Shown piece by piece: positions 47,501 to 57,739 of a stretch of 64,000 nt of DNA. The number at the start of each line of letters is the position of its first letter. Position 1 is the first letter of the stretch. The notes under the pieces were generated by a model. It did not search any database. It had not been told where the DNA came from and was given only the letters and a program-made list of their open reading frames with translations. A program made the position numbers and the translations under genes. The stretch covers positions 248,001 to 312,000 of the forward strand of contig JACEFZ010018318.1 in assembly GCA_014155875.1 (NCBI GenBank), written 5' to 3'. Source of the stretch: Cepaea nemoralis. Taxonomy: Eukaryota; Mollusca; Gastropoda; Stylommatophora; Helicidae.

Positions 47501-50500
47501 ATAGGTTAGTGGGTGTCTCTCACACTGCACAGAATAGATGCACAGTGTATAGGTTAGTGGGTGTCTCTCACACTGCACAGAATAGATGCACAGTGTATAG
47601 GTTAGTGGGTGACTCTCACACTGCACAGAATAGATGCGCAGTGTATAGGTTAGTGGGTGTCTCTCACACTGCACAGAATAGATGCACAGTGTATAGGTTA
47701 GTGGGTGTAGCTCACACTGCACAGAATAGATGCACAGTGTATAGGTTAGTGGGTGTAGCTCACACCTCACAGAATAGATGCACAGTGTATAGGTTAGTGG
47801 ATGTAGCTCACACGGCACAGAATAGATGCACAGTGTATAGGTTAGTGGGTGACTCTCACACTGCACAGAATAGATGCACAGTGTATAGGTTAGTGGGTGT
47901 AGCTCACACTGCACAGAATAGGTGCACAGTGTGTAGGTTAGTGGGTGTAGCTCACACTGCACAGAATAGATGCACAGTGTATAGGTTAGTGGGTGACTCT
48001 CACACTGCACAGAATAGATGCACAGTGTATAGGTTAGTGGGTGTAGCTCACACTTCACAGAATAGGTACACAGTGTATAGGTTAGTGAGTGTAGCTCACA
48101 CTGCACAGAATAGGTGCACAGTGTATAGGTTAGTGGGTGTAGCTCACACCGCACAGAATAGATGCACAGTGTGTAGGTTAGTGGGTGTAGCTCACACTGC
48201 ACAGAATAGATGCACAGTGTATAGGTTAGTGGGTGTAGCTCACACTGCACAGAATAGATGCACAGTGTATAGGTTAGTGGGTGACTCTCACACTGCACAG
48301 AATAGATGCACAGTGTATAGGTTAGTGGGTGTAGCTCACACTGCACAGAATAGATGCACAGTGTATAGTTAGTGGGTGTAGCTCACACTGCACAGAATAG
48401 ATGCACAGTGTATAGGTTAGTGGGTGACTCTCACACTGCACAGACTATATGCCACAGTGTATAGGTTAGTGGGTGACTCTCACACTGCACAGAATAGATA
48501 CACAGTGTATAGGTTAGTGGGTGACTCTCACACTGCACAGAATAGATGCACAGTGTATAGTTTAGTGGGTGTAGCTCACACCTCACAGAATAGATGCACT
48601 GTGTCATGTTAGTGGGTGTAGCTCACACGGCACAGAATAGATGCACAGTGTATAGGTTAGTGGGTGACTCTCACACTGCACAGAATAGATGCACAGTGTA
48701 TAGGTTAGTGGGTGTAGCTCACACTGCACAGTATAGGTGCACAGTGTGTAAGTTAGTGGGTGTAGCTCACACTGCACAGAATAGATGCACAGTGTGTAGG
48801 TTAGTGGGTGTAGCTCACACTGCACAGAATAGATGCACAGTGTATAGGTTAGTGGGTGTAGCTCACACTGCACAGAATAGATGCACAGTGTATAGGTTAG
48901 TGGGTGTAGCTCACACTGCACAGAATAGATGCACAGTGTGTAGGTTAGTGGGTGTAGCTCACACTGCACAGAATAGATGCACAGTGTATAGGTTAGTGGG
49001 TGACTCTCACACTGCACAGAATAGATGCACAGTGTATAGGTTAGTGGGTGTAGCTCACACTGCACAGAATAGATGCACAGTGTATAGGTTAGTGGGTGTA
49101 GCTCACACTGCACAGAATAGATGCACAGTGTATAGGTTAGTGGTTGTAGCTCACACGGCACAGAATAGATGCACAGTGTATAGGTTAGTGGGTGACTCTC
49201 ACACTGCACAGAATAGATGCACAGTGTATAGGTTAGTGGGTGACTCTCACACTGCACAGAATAGATGCACAGTGTATAGGTTAGTGGGTGTAGCTCACAC
49301 TGCACAGAATAGATGCACAGTGTATAGGTTAGTGGGTGACTCTCACACTGCACATAATAGATGCACAGTGTATAGGTTAGTGGGTGTAGCTCACACGGCA
49401 CAGAATAGATGCACAGTGTATAGGTTAGTGGGTGTAGCTCACACTGCACAGAATAGATGCACAGTGTATAGGTTAGTGGGTGTAGCTCACACTGCACAGA
49501 ATAGATGCACAGTGTTTAGGTTAGTGGGTGTAGCTCACACTGCACAGAATAGATGCACAGTGTATAGGTTAGTGGGTGACTCTCACACTGCACAGAATAG
49601 ATGCACAGTGTATAGGTTAGTGGGTGTAGCTCACACTGCACAGAATAGATGCACAGTGTATAGGTTAGTGGGTGTAGCTCACACTGCACAGAATAGATGC
49701 ACAGTGTATAGGTTAGTGGGTGTAGCTCACACCTCACAGAATAGATGCACAGTGTGTAGGTTAGTGGGTGTAGCTCACACTGCACAGAATAGATGCACAG
49801 TGTGTAGGTTAGTGGGTGTAGCTCACACTGCACAGAATAGATGCACAGTGTGTAGGTTAGTGGGTGTAGCTCACACTGCACAGAATAGATGCACAGTGTG
49901 TATGTTAGTGGGTGTAGCTCACACTGCACAGAATAGATGCACAGTGTGTAGGTTAGTGGGTGTAGCTCACACGGCACAGAATAGATGCACAGTGTATAGG
50001 TTAGTGGGTGTAGCTCACACTGCACAGAATAGATGCACAGTGTATAGGTTAGTGGGTGACTCTCACACTGCACAGAATAGATGCACAGTGTATAGGTTAG
50101 TGGGTGTAGCTCACACTGCACAGAATAGATGCACAGTGTATAGGTTAGTGGGTGACTCTCACACTGCACAGAATAGATGCACAGTGTATAGGTTAGTGGG
50201 TGTAGCTCACACTGCACAGAATAGATGCACAGTGTATAGGTTAGTGGGTGTAGCTCACACCTCACAGAATAGATGCGCAGTGTATAGGTTAGTGGGTGTA
50301 GCTCACACCTCACAGAATAGATGCGCAGTGTATAGGTTAGTGGGTGACTCTCACACTGCACAGAATAGATGCACAGTGTATAGGTTAGTAGGTGACTCTC
50401 ACACTGCACAGAATAGATGCACAGTGTATAGGTTAGTGGGTGTAGCTCACACTGCACAGAATAGATGCACAGTGTATAGGTTAGTGGGTGTAGCTCACAC

Positions 50501-51680
50501 CTCACAGAATAGATGCACTGTGTATATGTTAGTGGGTGTAGCTCACACTGCACAGAATAGATGCACAGTGTATAGGTTAGTGGATGTAGCTCACACTGCA
50601 CAGAATAGATGCACAGTGTATAGGTTAGTGGGTGACTCTCACACTGCACAGAATAGATACACAGTGTATAGGTTAGTGGGTGTAGCTCACACTGCACAGA
50701 ATAGATGCACAGTGTATATGTTAGTGGGTGACTCTCACACTGCACAGAATAGATGCACAGTGTATAGGTTAGTGGGTGTAGCTCACACTGCACAGAATAG
50801 ATGCACAGTGTATAGGTTAGTGGGTGTAGCTCACACTGCACAGAATAGATGCACAGTGTATAGGTTAGTGGGTGACTCTCACACTGCACAGAATAGATAC
50901 ACAGTGTATAGGTTAGTGGGTGTAGCTCACACTGCACAGAATAGATGCACAGTGTATAGGTTAGTGGGCGACTCTCACACTGCACAGAATAGATGCACAG
51001 TGTATAGGTTAGTGGCTGGCTCTCACACTGCACAGAATAGATGCACAGTGTATAGGTTAGTGGGTGTCTCTCACACTGCACAGAATAGATGCACAGTGTA
51101 TAGGTTAGTGGGTGTAGCTCACACTGCACAGAATAGATGCACAGTGTATAGGTTAGTGGGTGACTCTCACACTGCACAGAATAGATGCACAGTGTATAGG
51201 TTAGTGGGTGTAGCTCACACTGCACAGAATAGATGCACAGTGTATAGGTTAGTGGGTGTAGCTCACACCTCACAGAATAGATGCACTGTGTATAGGTTAG
51301 TGGGTGTAGCTCACACCTCACAGAATAGATGCACAGTGTATAGGTTAGTGGGTGACTCTCACACTGCACAGAATAGATGCACAGTGTATAGGTTAGTGGG
51401 TGTAGCTCACACTGCACAGAATAGATGCACAGTGTATAGGTTAGTGGGTGTAGCTCACACTGCACAGAATAGATGCACAGTGTATAGGTTAGTGGGTGTA
51501 GCTCACACTGCACAGAATAGATGCACTGTGTATAGGTTAGTGGGTGTAGCTCACACTGCACAGAATAGATGCACAGTGTATAGGTTAGTGGGTGTAGCTC
51601 ACACCTCACAGAATAGATGCACTGTGTCATGTTAGTGGGTGTCTCTCACACTGCACAGATTAGATACACTGTGTCATGTT
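32546..51680. repeat. Giant minisatellite, 48-bp unit, about 400 copies
   Basis: The unit is CTCACACTGCACAGAATAGA + TGCACAGTGTATAGGTTAGTGGGTGTAG, with three common junction variants (GTAGCTCAC, GTGACTCTCAC, GTCTCTCAC). Because 48 is a multiple of 3 and the unit lacks in-frame stops, long frames are open on both strands (up to 1013 codons on + at 48594-51635 and 704 on - at 49516-51630); the + frame gives a 16-residue repeat VGVAHTAQNRCTVYRL. A variant ending CACTGTGTCATGTTAGTGG is 1 bp shorter and breaks the frame (near 33690, 46970, 47060, 47210, 48600 and 51625). Left (to about 36.6 kb) and right (from about 46.0 kb) parts are clean; the middle is full of 1-2 nt indels. It lies wholly within an intron. 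Confidence 0.97.
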
Positions 51681-51844
51681 CGTGCCTGCCCTTAAAGTGA
51701 ATTTAGCTTGTATTTCAATGTTAAAGATAATTGCTTACTTTTAAAAATGCTGAGTTAACAATTCCTCCTCATCATTCTTCCTACACATCTTATTCCTCTT
51801 CTTCATGTTCTTGTCTGTTCACTCAATATGCAGCATACACCTTC
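51681..51844. other. Intron sequence between array and LINE fragment
   Basis: AT-rich sequence with no supported feature. Confidence 0.5.
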
Positions 51845-52255
51845 ATTTATCATCATCATGTGCCTTACTGATAATCATGGGCGGTCATGTTTCGACATCT
51901 CACTCAATCAACAGAGTTGTGGATCAGCTCAATGTTCCTGTCTCGACCATGCCACATGGCCAAGCTATCCAGGTATTTACCTCTCTGCTTCCCCTTGCTC
52001 TCTTCCCCTCGATCTTGCCAGTTGTCACCAAGTTCTCCAGTCCATTTCTTCTCATAACGTGATCAAAAAATGTTGACTGTCTACTTCTAATTTCTCTAAT
52101 CAGTTTACAATTTTCATTTGATTCTTGTAGGACTTGATCGTTGGTTTTTCTGTCTGTCCATGGTATTCTTTGCACTTTTCTCAGAAACCACATTTCCACA
52201 GCCATCAAATGTTTCTCAGCCTGTTTGCTCATTGAGACCTTCACTAGTCTCTTGC
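51845..52255 (-). mobile_element. RTE-like LINE family B, 3' fragment
   Basis: On the minus strand this reads AEKHLMAVEMWFLRKVQRIP, FFDHVMRRNGLENLVTTGKI and GKRARGSR, collinear with the 3' end of the LINE at 13.6-17.1 kb. The 3' tail is ATGATGATAAATG. Short direct repeats ACCTTCA flank it (about 51839 and 52238), a weak candidate for a target duplication. Confidence 0.8.
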
Positions 52256-52795
52256 TAACTCATCCTATACTTTTTAGCTTCTTCCATTTCTTTCCAGATG
52301 TACCCATGTGCATCCAGTTCTCTCTCTGGTGTCTATAACTCTCTTCTTTGATGTCAATATGCCTAACCCTATAATTAATTAGTTTGCGATTATTTTATTA
52401 ATCCCCAGAGTTGAAATCCATATAATAGTATTGATTTGACTTCTAAGGTTTTTATCACAAGACCAATTTAACTTCAACCTCACAGATTTAAACCAGCACA
52501 CCTTATTGAATGTATGATGGACGCAAGGTGACAAATAACATCATATTTTACAACTAGAAAATCTACATGCAACTAATTTAGCACTAGACAACTATGACTA
52601 GACTATGATAACAACATTTGTGCCAATGCTTGAGTCTGTACAATAGGTTTTCTGGGCTGAGAGATAAAGATTGCTTCCCTTGGCAGTCACCTCGCAGTGT
52701 ACAGGCTGGAATTGTTATTCCAATGGACAAAACAAATGAAAACTGTAAATTGATTAGAGGAAGTAGATGGAGACAGTAAACACTTTTTGTACTCA
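52256..52795. other. Intron sequence, nothing recognised
   Basis: No supported feature. Confidence 0.55.
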
Positions 52796-52799
52796 TTAT

Positions 52800-53700
52800 G
52801 AACAAACGAACAAACAAACTTTATTTTCAAAGGGTTAAAATTTGGGCGCTAAGGCCCGTCTAACATTCTGCCCTTCTATCTCTCTCTTTCATACATTATT
52901 TCATCCACACATCAATCGAGGCTAACAGAGAACAACAACATTATAACTTATATGCATTATAAAGGCATGGGAGAAATTCAAACATCGATACTACATGACT
53001 CACTAAAATTAATGAATGATGTGGCAGTTGTTATTAGCTATGGAGAACATCTGGTCTACCAAAGAGGGACTGACTGTTATACTTGGGTTTTATTATTCTT
53101 ATTATTATTTATATTATTATTAAGAGGGAAGGTAATCTGTACTGAGATAGTGTTTGAATAATTTGCGATTATATATGTAGGGATTGGTGATGTCTTTGAT
53201 TTCTTGTGGAAGATTTTTCCACAGCTGAGGTGCGGAGTACGCTAGGCTTGTTCTGTATAAGTCTATTCTAGGCTTCAGGGTGTGTAATATATTTAGTCAT
53301 TTACTGTGTCTTGAATTATATCTAAACAATGGCCAAAGGTAATTTGGGCCATTCCGATGTAGGATTTTGTGAAATAGTTTGGCCTTATTAAACAGTAGGC
53401 GTTTGCGGAGTGGTAGGAACTGAAGGCGATTATGTAGGCTAGGATTATCAGTTACAGTGGAGAGATAATACATGTACAGACCTACAAGCACTTGGAATCA
53501 ACGACTGGCAAGAGAAGGGCCACTAGAGAGATGAATGGAGACGGATTGTATTTGCAGCAAAGAACCTCAATGGCTCGGAAAGCTGAAGAAGAAGAAGAAG
53601 AAGGATTATCAGTTACATGTTTACTATAAATTAAACTCATAGCCCGTTTCTGGAGTGAATAAAGTCTCTTGTGATTGATTTGAAACAATAGTCCCAGATT
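52800..53700 (-). mobile_element. CR1/Jockey-like LINE, 3' end
   Basis: On the minus strand the reading runs FQINHKRLYSLQKRAMSLIY, is interrupted by an insertion at 53457-53601, and resumes with SLHNRLQFLPLRKRLLFNKA and KILHRNGPNYLWPLF. This is the LQKRA...LP...R......KI.....P.YL pattern that ends CR1/Jockey-type reverse transcriptase ORFs. The 3' UTR runs to about 52800 and ends AATAAAGTTTGTTTGTTCG. Confidence 0.7.
53441..53617 (+). mobile_element. LINE C 3'-end insertion nested in CR1-like LINE
   Basis: The 145-bp insert (53457-53601) is bounded by direct repeats AGGATTATCAGTTACA (53441-53456 and 53602-53617). It matches the 3' terminus of the LINE at 31570-32268 (GTGGAGAGATAATA, CTTGGAATCAACGACTGGCA) and ends with a GAAGAAGAAGAAGAAG tail. 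Confidence 0.9.
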
Positions 53701-53844
53701 GTAGATCAGAAGTCAGAATGTGACTGTATGTGAGAAATATATATCTTCCTTGTGTCTTCATCAAGGAAATTTTTAATTTTTGCCAGTTAGTAGACATTTT
53801 TCGCTGTTTGTTTAACGAGCGCTTGAACAGAGTGGCAAAATTGA
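53701..53844 (-). mobile_element. Possible continuation of CR1-like LINE
   Basis: Weak minus-strand coding similarity continues upstream of QINHKRLYSL in broken frames. The boundary is not established. Confidence 0.3.
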
Positions 53845-54015
53845 TGGGAAAGGAGAAAAGGCAAGATAGCCTGATAAGTATCTGGATGAATTGGACACAT
53901 CACATGCGTGGGACAAGAGAATCACATAGAGCCGAGACTCTAGTGATCGTGTGAGATGGCAAACCATGACCTCCCACATTTACTGACAAGGTACATGATG
54001 ATGATGATCATTATA
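53845..54015 (+). mobile_element. LINE 3'-end fragment with (GAT)n tail
   Basis: A frame reads HMRGTRESHRAETLVIV followed by a stop and DGKP, resembling the ...R..AEDR..WR.MV end of RTE-like ORFs, and is followed by CATGATGATGATGATCA. Only this terminus is present. Confidence 0.45.
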
Positions 54016-54383
54016 GACAAAATGCCCTTACTTTATCTAGGAATATTTGAGCTCTAAATATTGCACATTATAAATATGCTAGAATTTGTGTTTGTGGACC
54101 CTTGATACAGAGCTGTTCATTTGTCTCTTGGTCTGCCTCGAGGTCTCTAGCCATTGCTTTTTCTGTGATAAGCACAAAGCTATAGCTATCTAGATTTCTC
54201 ACGTCACTGTATTTAATCTTTGTGTGTAAATTTAGTATTGAGAGTGATCAGTGAAGACAGTAAAGCACCCATTTACACGTCTTCATACTCACTGGCCATA
54301 TGGTGTTAGAACTATATTTTTGTTAGACCAGTTGGCACTCGGTGGGTGATGTGGTCAGTATCTGACTGACCCCTTGACCTTCC
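54016..54383. other. Intron sequence, nothing recognised
   Basis: No supported feature. Confidence 0.5.
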
Positions 54384-54505
54384 AGACATTTCCTGGTAGC
54401 CATTTTAGGCTGGGTCAATCTGGGAGCCAGGTCAATATTAAATATCAACATCACTGCGGATTCGAGGCCATTAACCACCAGGTATATGAAGCCCATACAC
54501 AGGCA
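54384..54505 (+). mobile_element. Dispersed repeat family D1, copy 2 (inverted relative to others)
   Basis: ACATTTCCTGGTAGCCATTT and GGGAGCCAGGTCAATATTAA are alignable to the reverse complement of 1790-1924. This copy has no tandem array attached. Confidence 0.6.
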
Positions 54506-54751
54506 CTCTCCCGCTATTTATGCTTCACCACAACACCGCAAGGTAGAAGAGGAACATGATGAGATGAGATGAGAACCACCAGGCCAGCAGGCGAGCATCT
54601 GTAGGGAGTGGTGTCTGTAGATATTTCTAGTGTCATCATGTTTAATTCTGTCTTTTCTAATGAAGTATTTGTTGCTGTCTGTTCCCTCCCTGCAGCAGAA
54701 GGAATTATTGTTGTCATGTTTCATTAACTTTACAAAAATGTCCTTTTGCAG

Positions 54752-54908
54752 GACCAGAAGGTTTACCTTGGAGATGAAGGCATACCTGGAGATCCAGGCT
54801 TTTGCAACTACGCCCAAGTTCCGCCAGGCCCTCAAGGCCTACCTGGGGATAAAGGAGAACGTGGTTTGCAAGGTCTTAAAGGAGAGCCTGGACTGGAAGG
54901 CTTGCCAG
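54752..54908 (+). CDS. Collagen IV-like alpha chain, exon 8 of window (frameshifted)
   Basis: A 157-nt exon. The acceptor is CTTTTGCAG (ends 54751) and the donor GTAATG (54909). The first 17 nt keep the phase 1 collagen frame (GPE GLP), then one extra T at about 54768-54769 shifts it; joined to exon 7 the frame meets TGA at 54775-54777. From GGA at 54770 the other frame gives GDEGIPGDP, a 10-residue Cys-containing interruption [10 protein letters not shown], and nine more Gly-X-Y triplets ([18 protein letters not shown] ...). Without the extra base the exon would be 156 nt, 52 residues, phase 1 on both sides, exactly like its neighbours. It is either a real inactivating lesion or a sequencing error. 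Confidence 0.88.
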
Positions 54909-54934
54909 GTAATGAAAACATTTCTCTCTTTGTC

Positions 54935-55195
54935 AGTCTGGTGACAATCTGTGAACTCTCTGTGTCAATCTGGTGACAATCTGTGAACTCTCTGTGTCAA
55001 TCTGGTGACAATTTGTGACCTCTGTGTGTCAGTCTGGTGACAATCTGTGAACTCCGTGTCAGTCTGGTGACAATGTGTGAACTCTTTGTCAGTCTGGTGA
55101 CAATTTGTGAACTCTGTGTGTCAGTCTGGTAACAATCTGTGAACTCTTTAAGACAATCTGTGAACTTTATATGTCAGTCTGGTGGCACTCTGTGA
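54935..55195. repeat. Minisatellite, about 32-bp unit
   Basis: Seven to eight copies of CAGTCTGGTGACAATCTGTG + AACTCTCTGTGT starting 27 bp after the exon 8 donor. Confidence 0.9.
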
Positions 55196-55625
55196 CAATG
55201 TCCCAGAGACACTGAATGAACACAAAATATAATAAGAAAGTTTGACAAAATGAAAGACACACACTTATAAACAAATGTTTCAATCAGTCTTTAGCAATGA
55301 ACAAAATAAAAACTTAAATACTTAACTAGGGCATAGAAATATCACAATCACAAATAAGAAATTGATATGTTTGAATGAAACAACATAAAATGGAAACAAA
55401 TGAAAATGAAATTTTGGGAAAACCAAATAAGACAGGAAGGAAGGAGGTAGATGTGGAAAGAGATTGAGATATAAAAGAATATAAAAATGAGTAAATTTGT
55501 AGGGGTTTTCCATACCTGCCTAACCTAATCCCATACATACATACATAAATGCATAAGAGACAAGGGTATCGCTGATGACAAAATGTTGAATGGTGAGCCC
55601 TGTTTAGTGGAGAATACTTAAACTG
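55196..55625. other. Intron sequence, nothing recognised
   Basis: A-rich sequence; no supported feature. Confidence 0.55.
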
Positions 55626-55629
55626 CTAA

Positions 55630-55850
55630 TGAAATGAATGTTCAAGTTAAGATGAGTGATGTAATCTTATGTTTGAATGTTCAAGTTAAGACGAGTGATG
55701 TAATCTTATGTTTGAATGTTCAAGTTAAGACGAGTGATGCAATCTTATGTTTGAATGTTCAAGTTAAGACGAAGTGATGTAATCTTATGTTTGAATGTTC
55801 AAGTTAAGACGAATGATGCAATCTTATGTTTGAAAATCACTTCATTCACA
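55630..55850. repeat. Minisatellite, 39-bp unit
   Basis: Five copies of GAATGTTCAAGTTAAGACGA + GTGATGTAATCTTATGTTT. Confidence 0.92.
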
Positions 55851-56230
55851 GTTTAGTTCTCCACTCAACATGGATCAGCATTCAGCATTTTTTCATTTCA
55901 TAGATAGCTATTCTCCTTTATTTTTTCATGTACGTGTATATATAACAAAATGTTTTGTTGATGTTTTGTTATTAAAAACCACTCTTATTTCTTTCTGTAT
56001 TTATCTTCTTCATTTCTTTCTTGTTTGATCTTCCCAAACTTAAATTTTTAATTTTAATTTTATATAATTTCTTTCTAGCATGTGTATTACTTACTTGTAA
56101 TATTTCAATTTTCTAGCTACATATTCTGTATTTGTTTATTGATGAAGACTTTGGTTGAAACAATCACACATATCTATAAGTGTCTTTCTTGGTTGTCAAG
56201 CTTCCTATTTATAGTTTGTAATGTTCTTTT
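55851..56230. other. Intron sequence, nothing recognised
   Basis: AT-rich sequence; no supported feature. Confidence 0.55.
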
Positions 56231-56234
56231 ACCG

Positions 56235-56475
56235 GCTGTGTTGCGAAGGGGTTATGATTGCAATTCGTAATCCTGCAGAGTGCGTTCGAAACACAGCTAC
56301 AGGCGATTTGGAAGCGGACAGCCTTGCGTTGGTTTCCATACAAAGGTATAAGTGCCAGCCATTCAGAAAGCAATGGCAAATTACTGAACATAAACTTGCC
56401 AAGAAACCACAAACAGCCACCAAATCCTGGAGTCAACTGTCATGTTCTGTAAAAGATATGCAACTAACTTTTTAA
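56235..56475 (+). mobile_element. tRNA-derived SINE family S1, copy 3
   Basis: Head TGTTGCGAAGGGGTTATGA (A-box region) and GTGCGTTCGAAAC (B-box, about 56280); body CAGAAAGCAATGGCAAATTA and AACATAAACTTGCCAAG as in copy 1. Confidence 0.65.
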
Positions 56476-56534
56476 CTATTGTTCTTTAATTCTCAGTATC
56501 AGTTCAGCTGCAGTTACTTGTATATTAGGATGCA

Positions 56535-56655
56535 CAGAAGCTTCCTGTAATGACAGGGAGATCAAAAACTTCCTGTAATGACAGGGAGATCAGAAACTTC
56601 CTGTAATGACAGAGACATCAGAAACCTCCTGTCATGACAGAGAGATCAGAAACTA
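56535..56655. repeat. Short tandem repeat, 28-bp unit
   Basis: Four copies of CTTCCTGTAATGACAGGGAG + ATCAGAAA. Confidence 0.9.
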
Positions 56656-57035
56656 ATGGAGTACAATTAATGCTTACTCACGTTATGCAGCTAAAGTGAA
56701 CTTATATAGACAACTAATTTGGTAATAGCAAGTGTATTTTCTGGGTAATAAATATAGATACTTCAGTCAGTTACCTTAATAGAAGACAACACTTGAAAAG
56801 CACTAGTTAGCTGAGGATAGTACCAGAAAACTATGATACAACATCCATCAATTATTGATGTCATGAAGTTGGACAGATTAATATAGTATGGCTATGCTGA
56901 ATGAATGTATCCCACCAGAGATTTTAAAAAAGCATTTACAAAGCAAATATAAGATAAATAAGAACATGTGATGATAAGTAATGAGAAGATGAGGACTGAT
57001 TGCACATGAAGTTGAGATAAAAACTAAAGGAAGCT
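56656..57035. other. Intron sequence, nothing recognised
   Basis: AT-rich sequence; no supported feature. Confidence 0.5.
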
Positions 57036-57490
57036 TGTGCTGAGATAACACAAGTAGCTGAGTCTTGTACTGAGATAGCACTAGTATGTTAGGCTTGTGT
57101 TAAGATAGCACTAGTATGTTAGGCCTGTACTAAGATAGCACTAGCATGGCTTGTGCTGAGATAACACTAGTGCATTACATATATACCAAGATAGCACTAG
57201 TATTTGACATATGTACTGAGATAACACTAGTACATTACATATATACTGAGATAGAACTAGTATTTGACATATGTACTGAGATAACACTAGTGCATTACAT
57301 ATATACCAAGATAGCACTAGTATTTGACATATGTGCTGAGATAACACTAGTGCATTACATATATACCGAGATAGCACTAATATTTTACTTATGTACTGAG
57401 ATAGCACTAGTATGTTACTGCTTGTACTAAGATGGCACTAGTGTGTTAGGCTTGCACTAATATGGCACTAGTACATTAGGTATGAGATAG
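57036..57490. repeat. Minisatellite, 30-bp unit arranged as 60-bp dimers
   Basis: Units of the form TGAGATAACACTAGTGCATT + ACATATATAC alternate with TGAGATAGCACTAGTATTTG + ACATATGTAC, about 14 in all, degenerating at both ends. Confidence 0.92.
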
Positions 57491-57594
57491 CACTAGTACA
57501 GTTGCAATTTAACATATTTTCTGCTACAATGACAACAAAATAGTGTTCATCATTGATGTTCACAGTGTTGTAACAATGAACCCTGTGTATATGT

Positions 57595-57735
57595 TCCTAC
57601 GATGGCCACAGTAGCCCAGTAGTCATGTGTTCTACTCCTGCCAAAGTAGATTGTGTAAACAGACATGGGCTCTCAGGTTGATTCAGATTCAAACTGCTGC
57701 CAGGAAATGACATAGGAAATCAAGGTGGCAGGCGT
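57595..57735 (-). mobile_element. Dispersed repeat family D1, copy 3
   Basis: GTAGTCATGTGTTCTACTCC, CATGGGCTCTCAGGTTGATT and CTGCCAGGAAATGACATAGG align with 1790-1924 in the same order and orientation. It is followed directly by the 66-bp array. Strand assigned by the same convention as copy 1. Confidence 0.6.
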
Positions 57736-57739
57736 GGTA

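Noticed and set aside
48594..51635. A 1013-codon open frame encoding a 16-residue repeat, as a secreted or structural repeat protein
   Set aside because: It is a by-product of a 48-bp unit without in-frame stops. The opposite strand is equally open, the frame is broken by 1-bp-shorter variant units, and the array lies inside a collagen intron.
32546..51680. CRISPR-like array
   Set aside because: There are no unique spacers between repeats and no cas genes, and the context is a eukaryotic intron.
32546..51680. Centromeric or telomeric satellite
   Set aside because: The array is flanked by exons of the same gene in compatible phase, so it is an intronic minisatellite.
54746..54976. Exon 8 read in its second frame from the acceptor, as the true frame without any lesion
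   Set aside because: That frame starts with non-collagenous DQKVYL and would need a phase 0 upstream exon, whereas exon 7 ends in phase 1 and the first 17 nt fit GPE GLP in phase 1.
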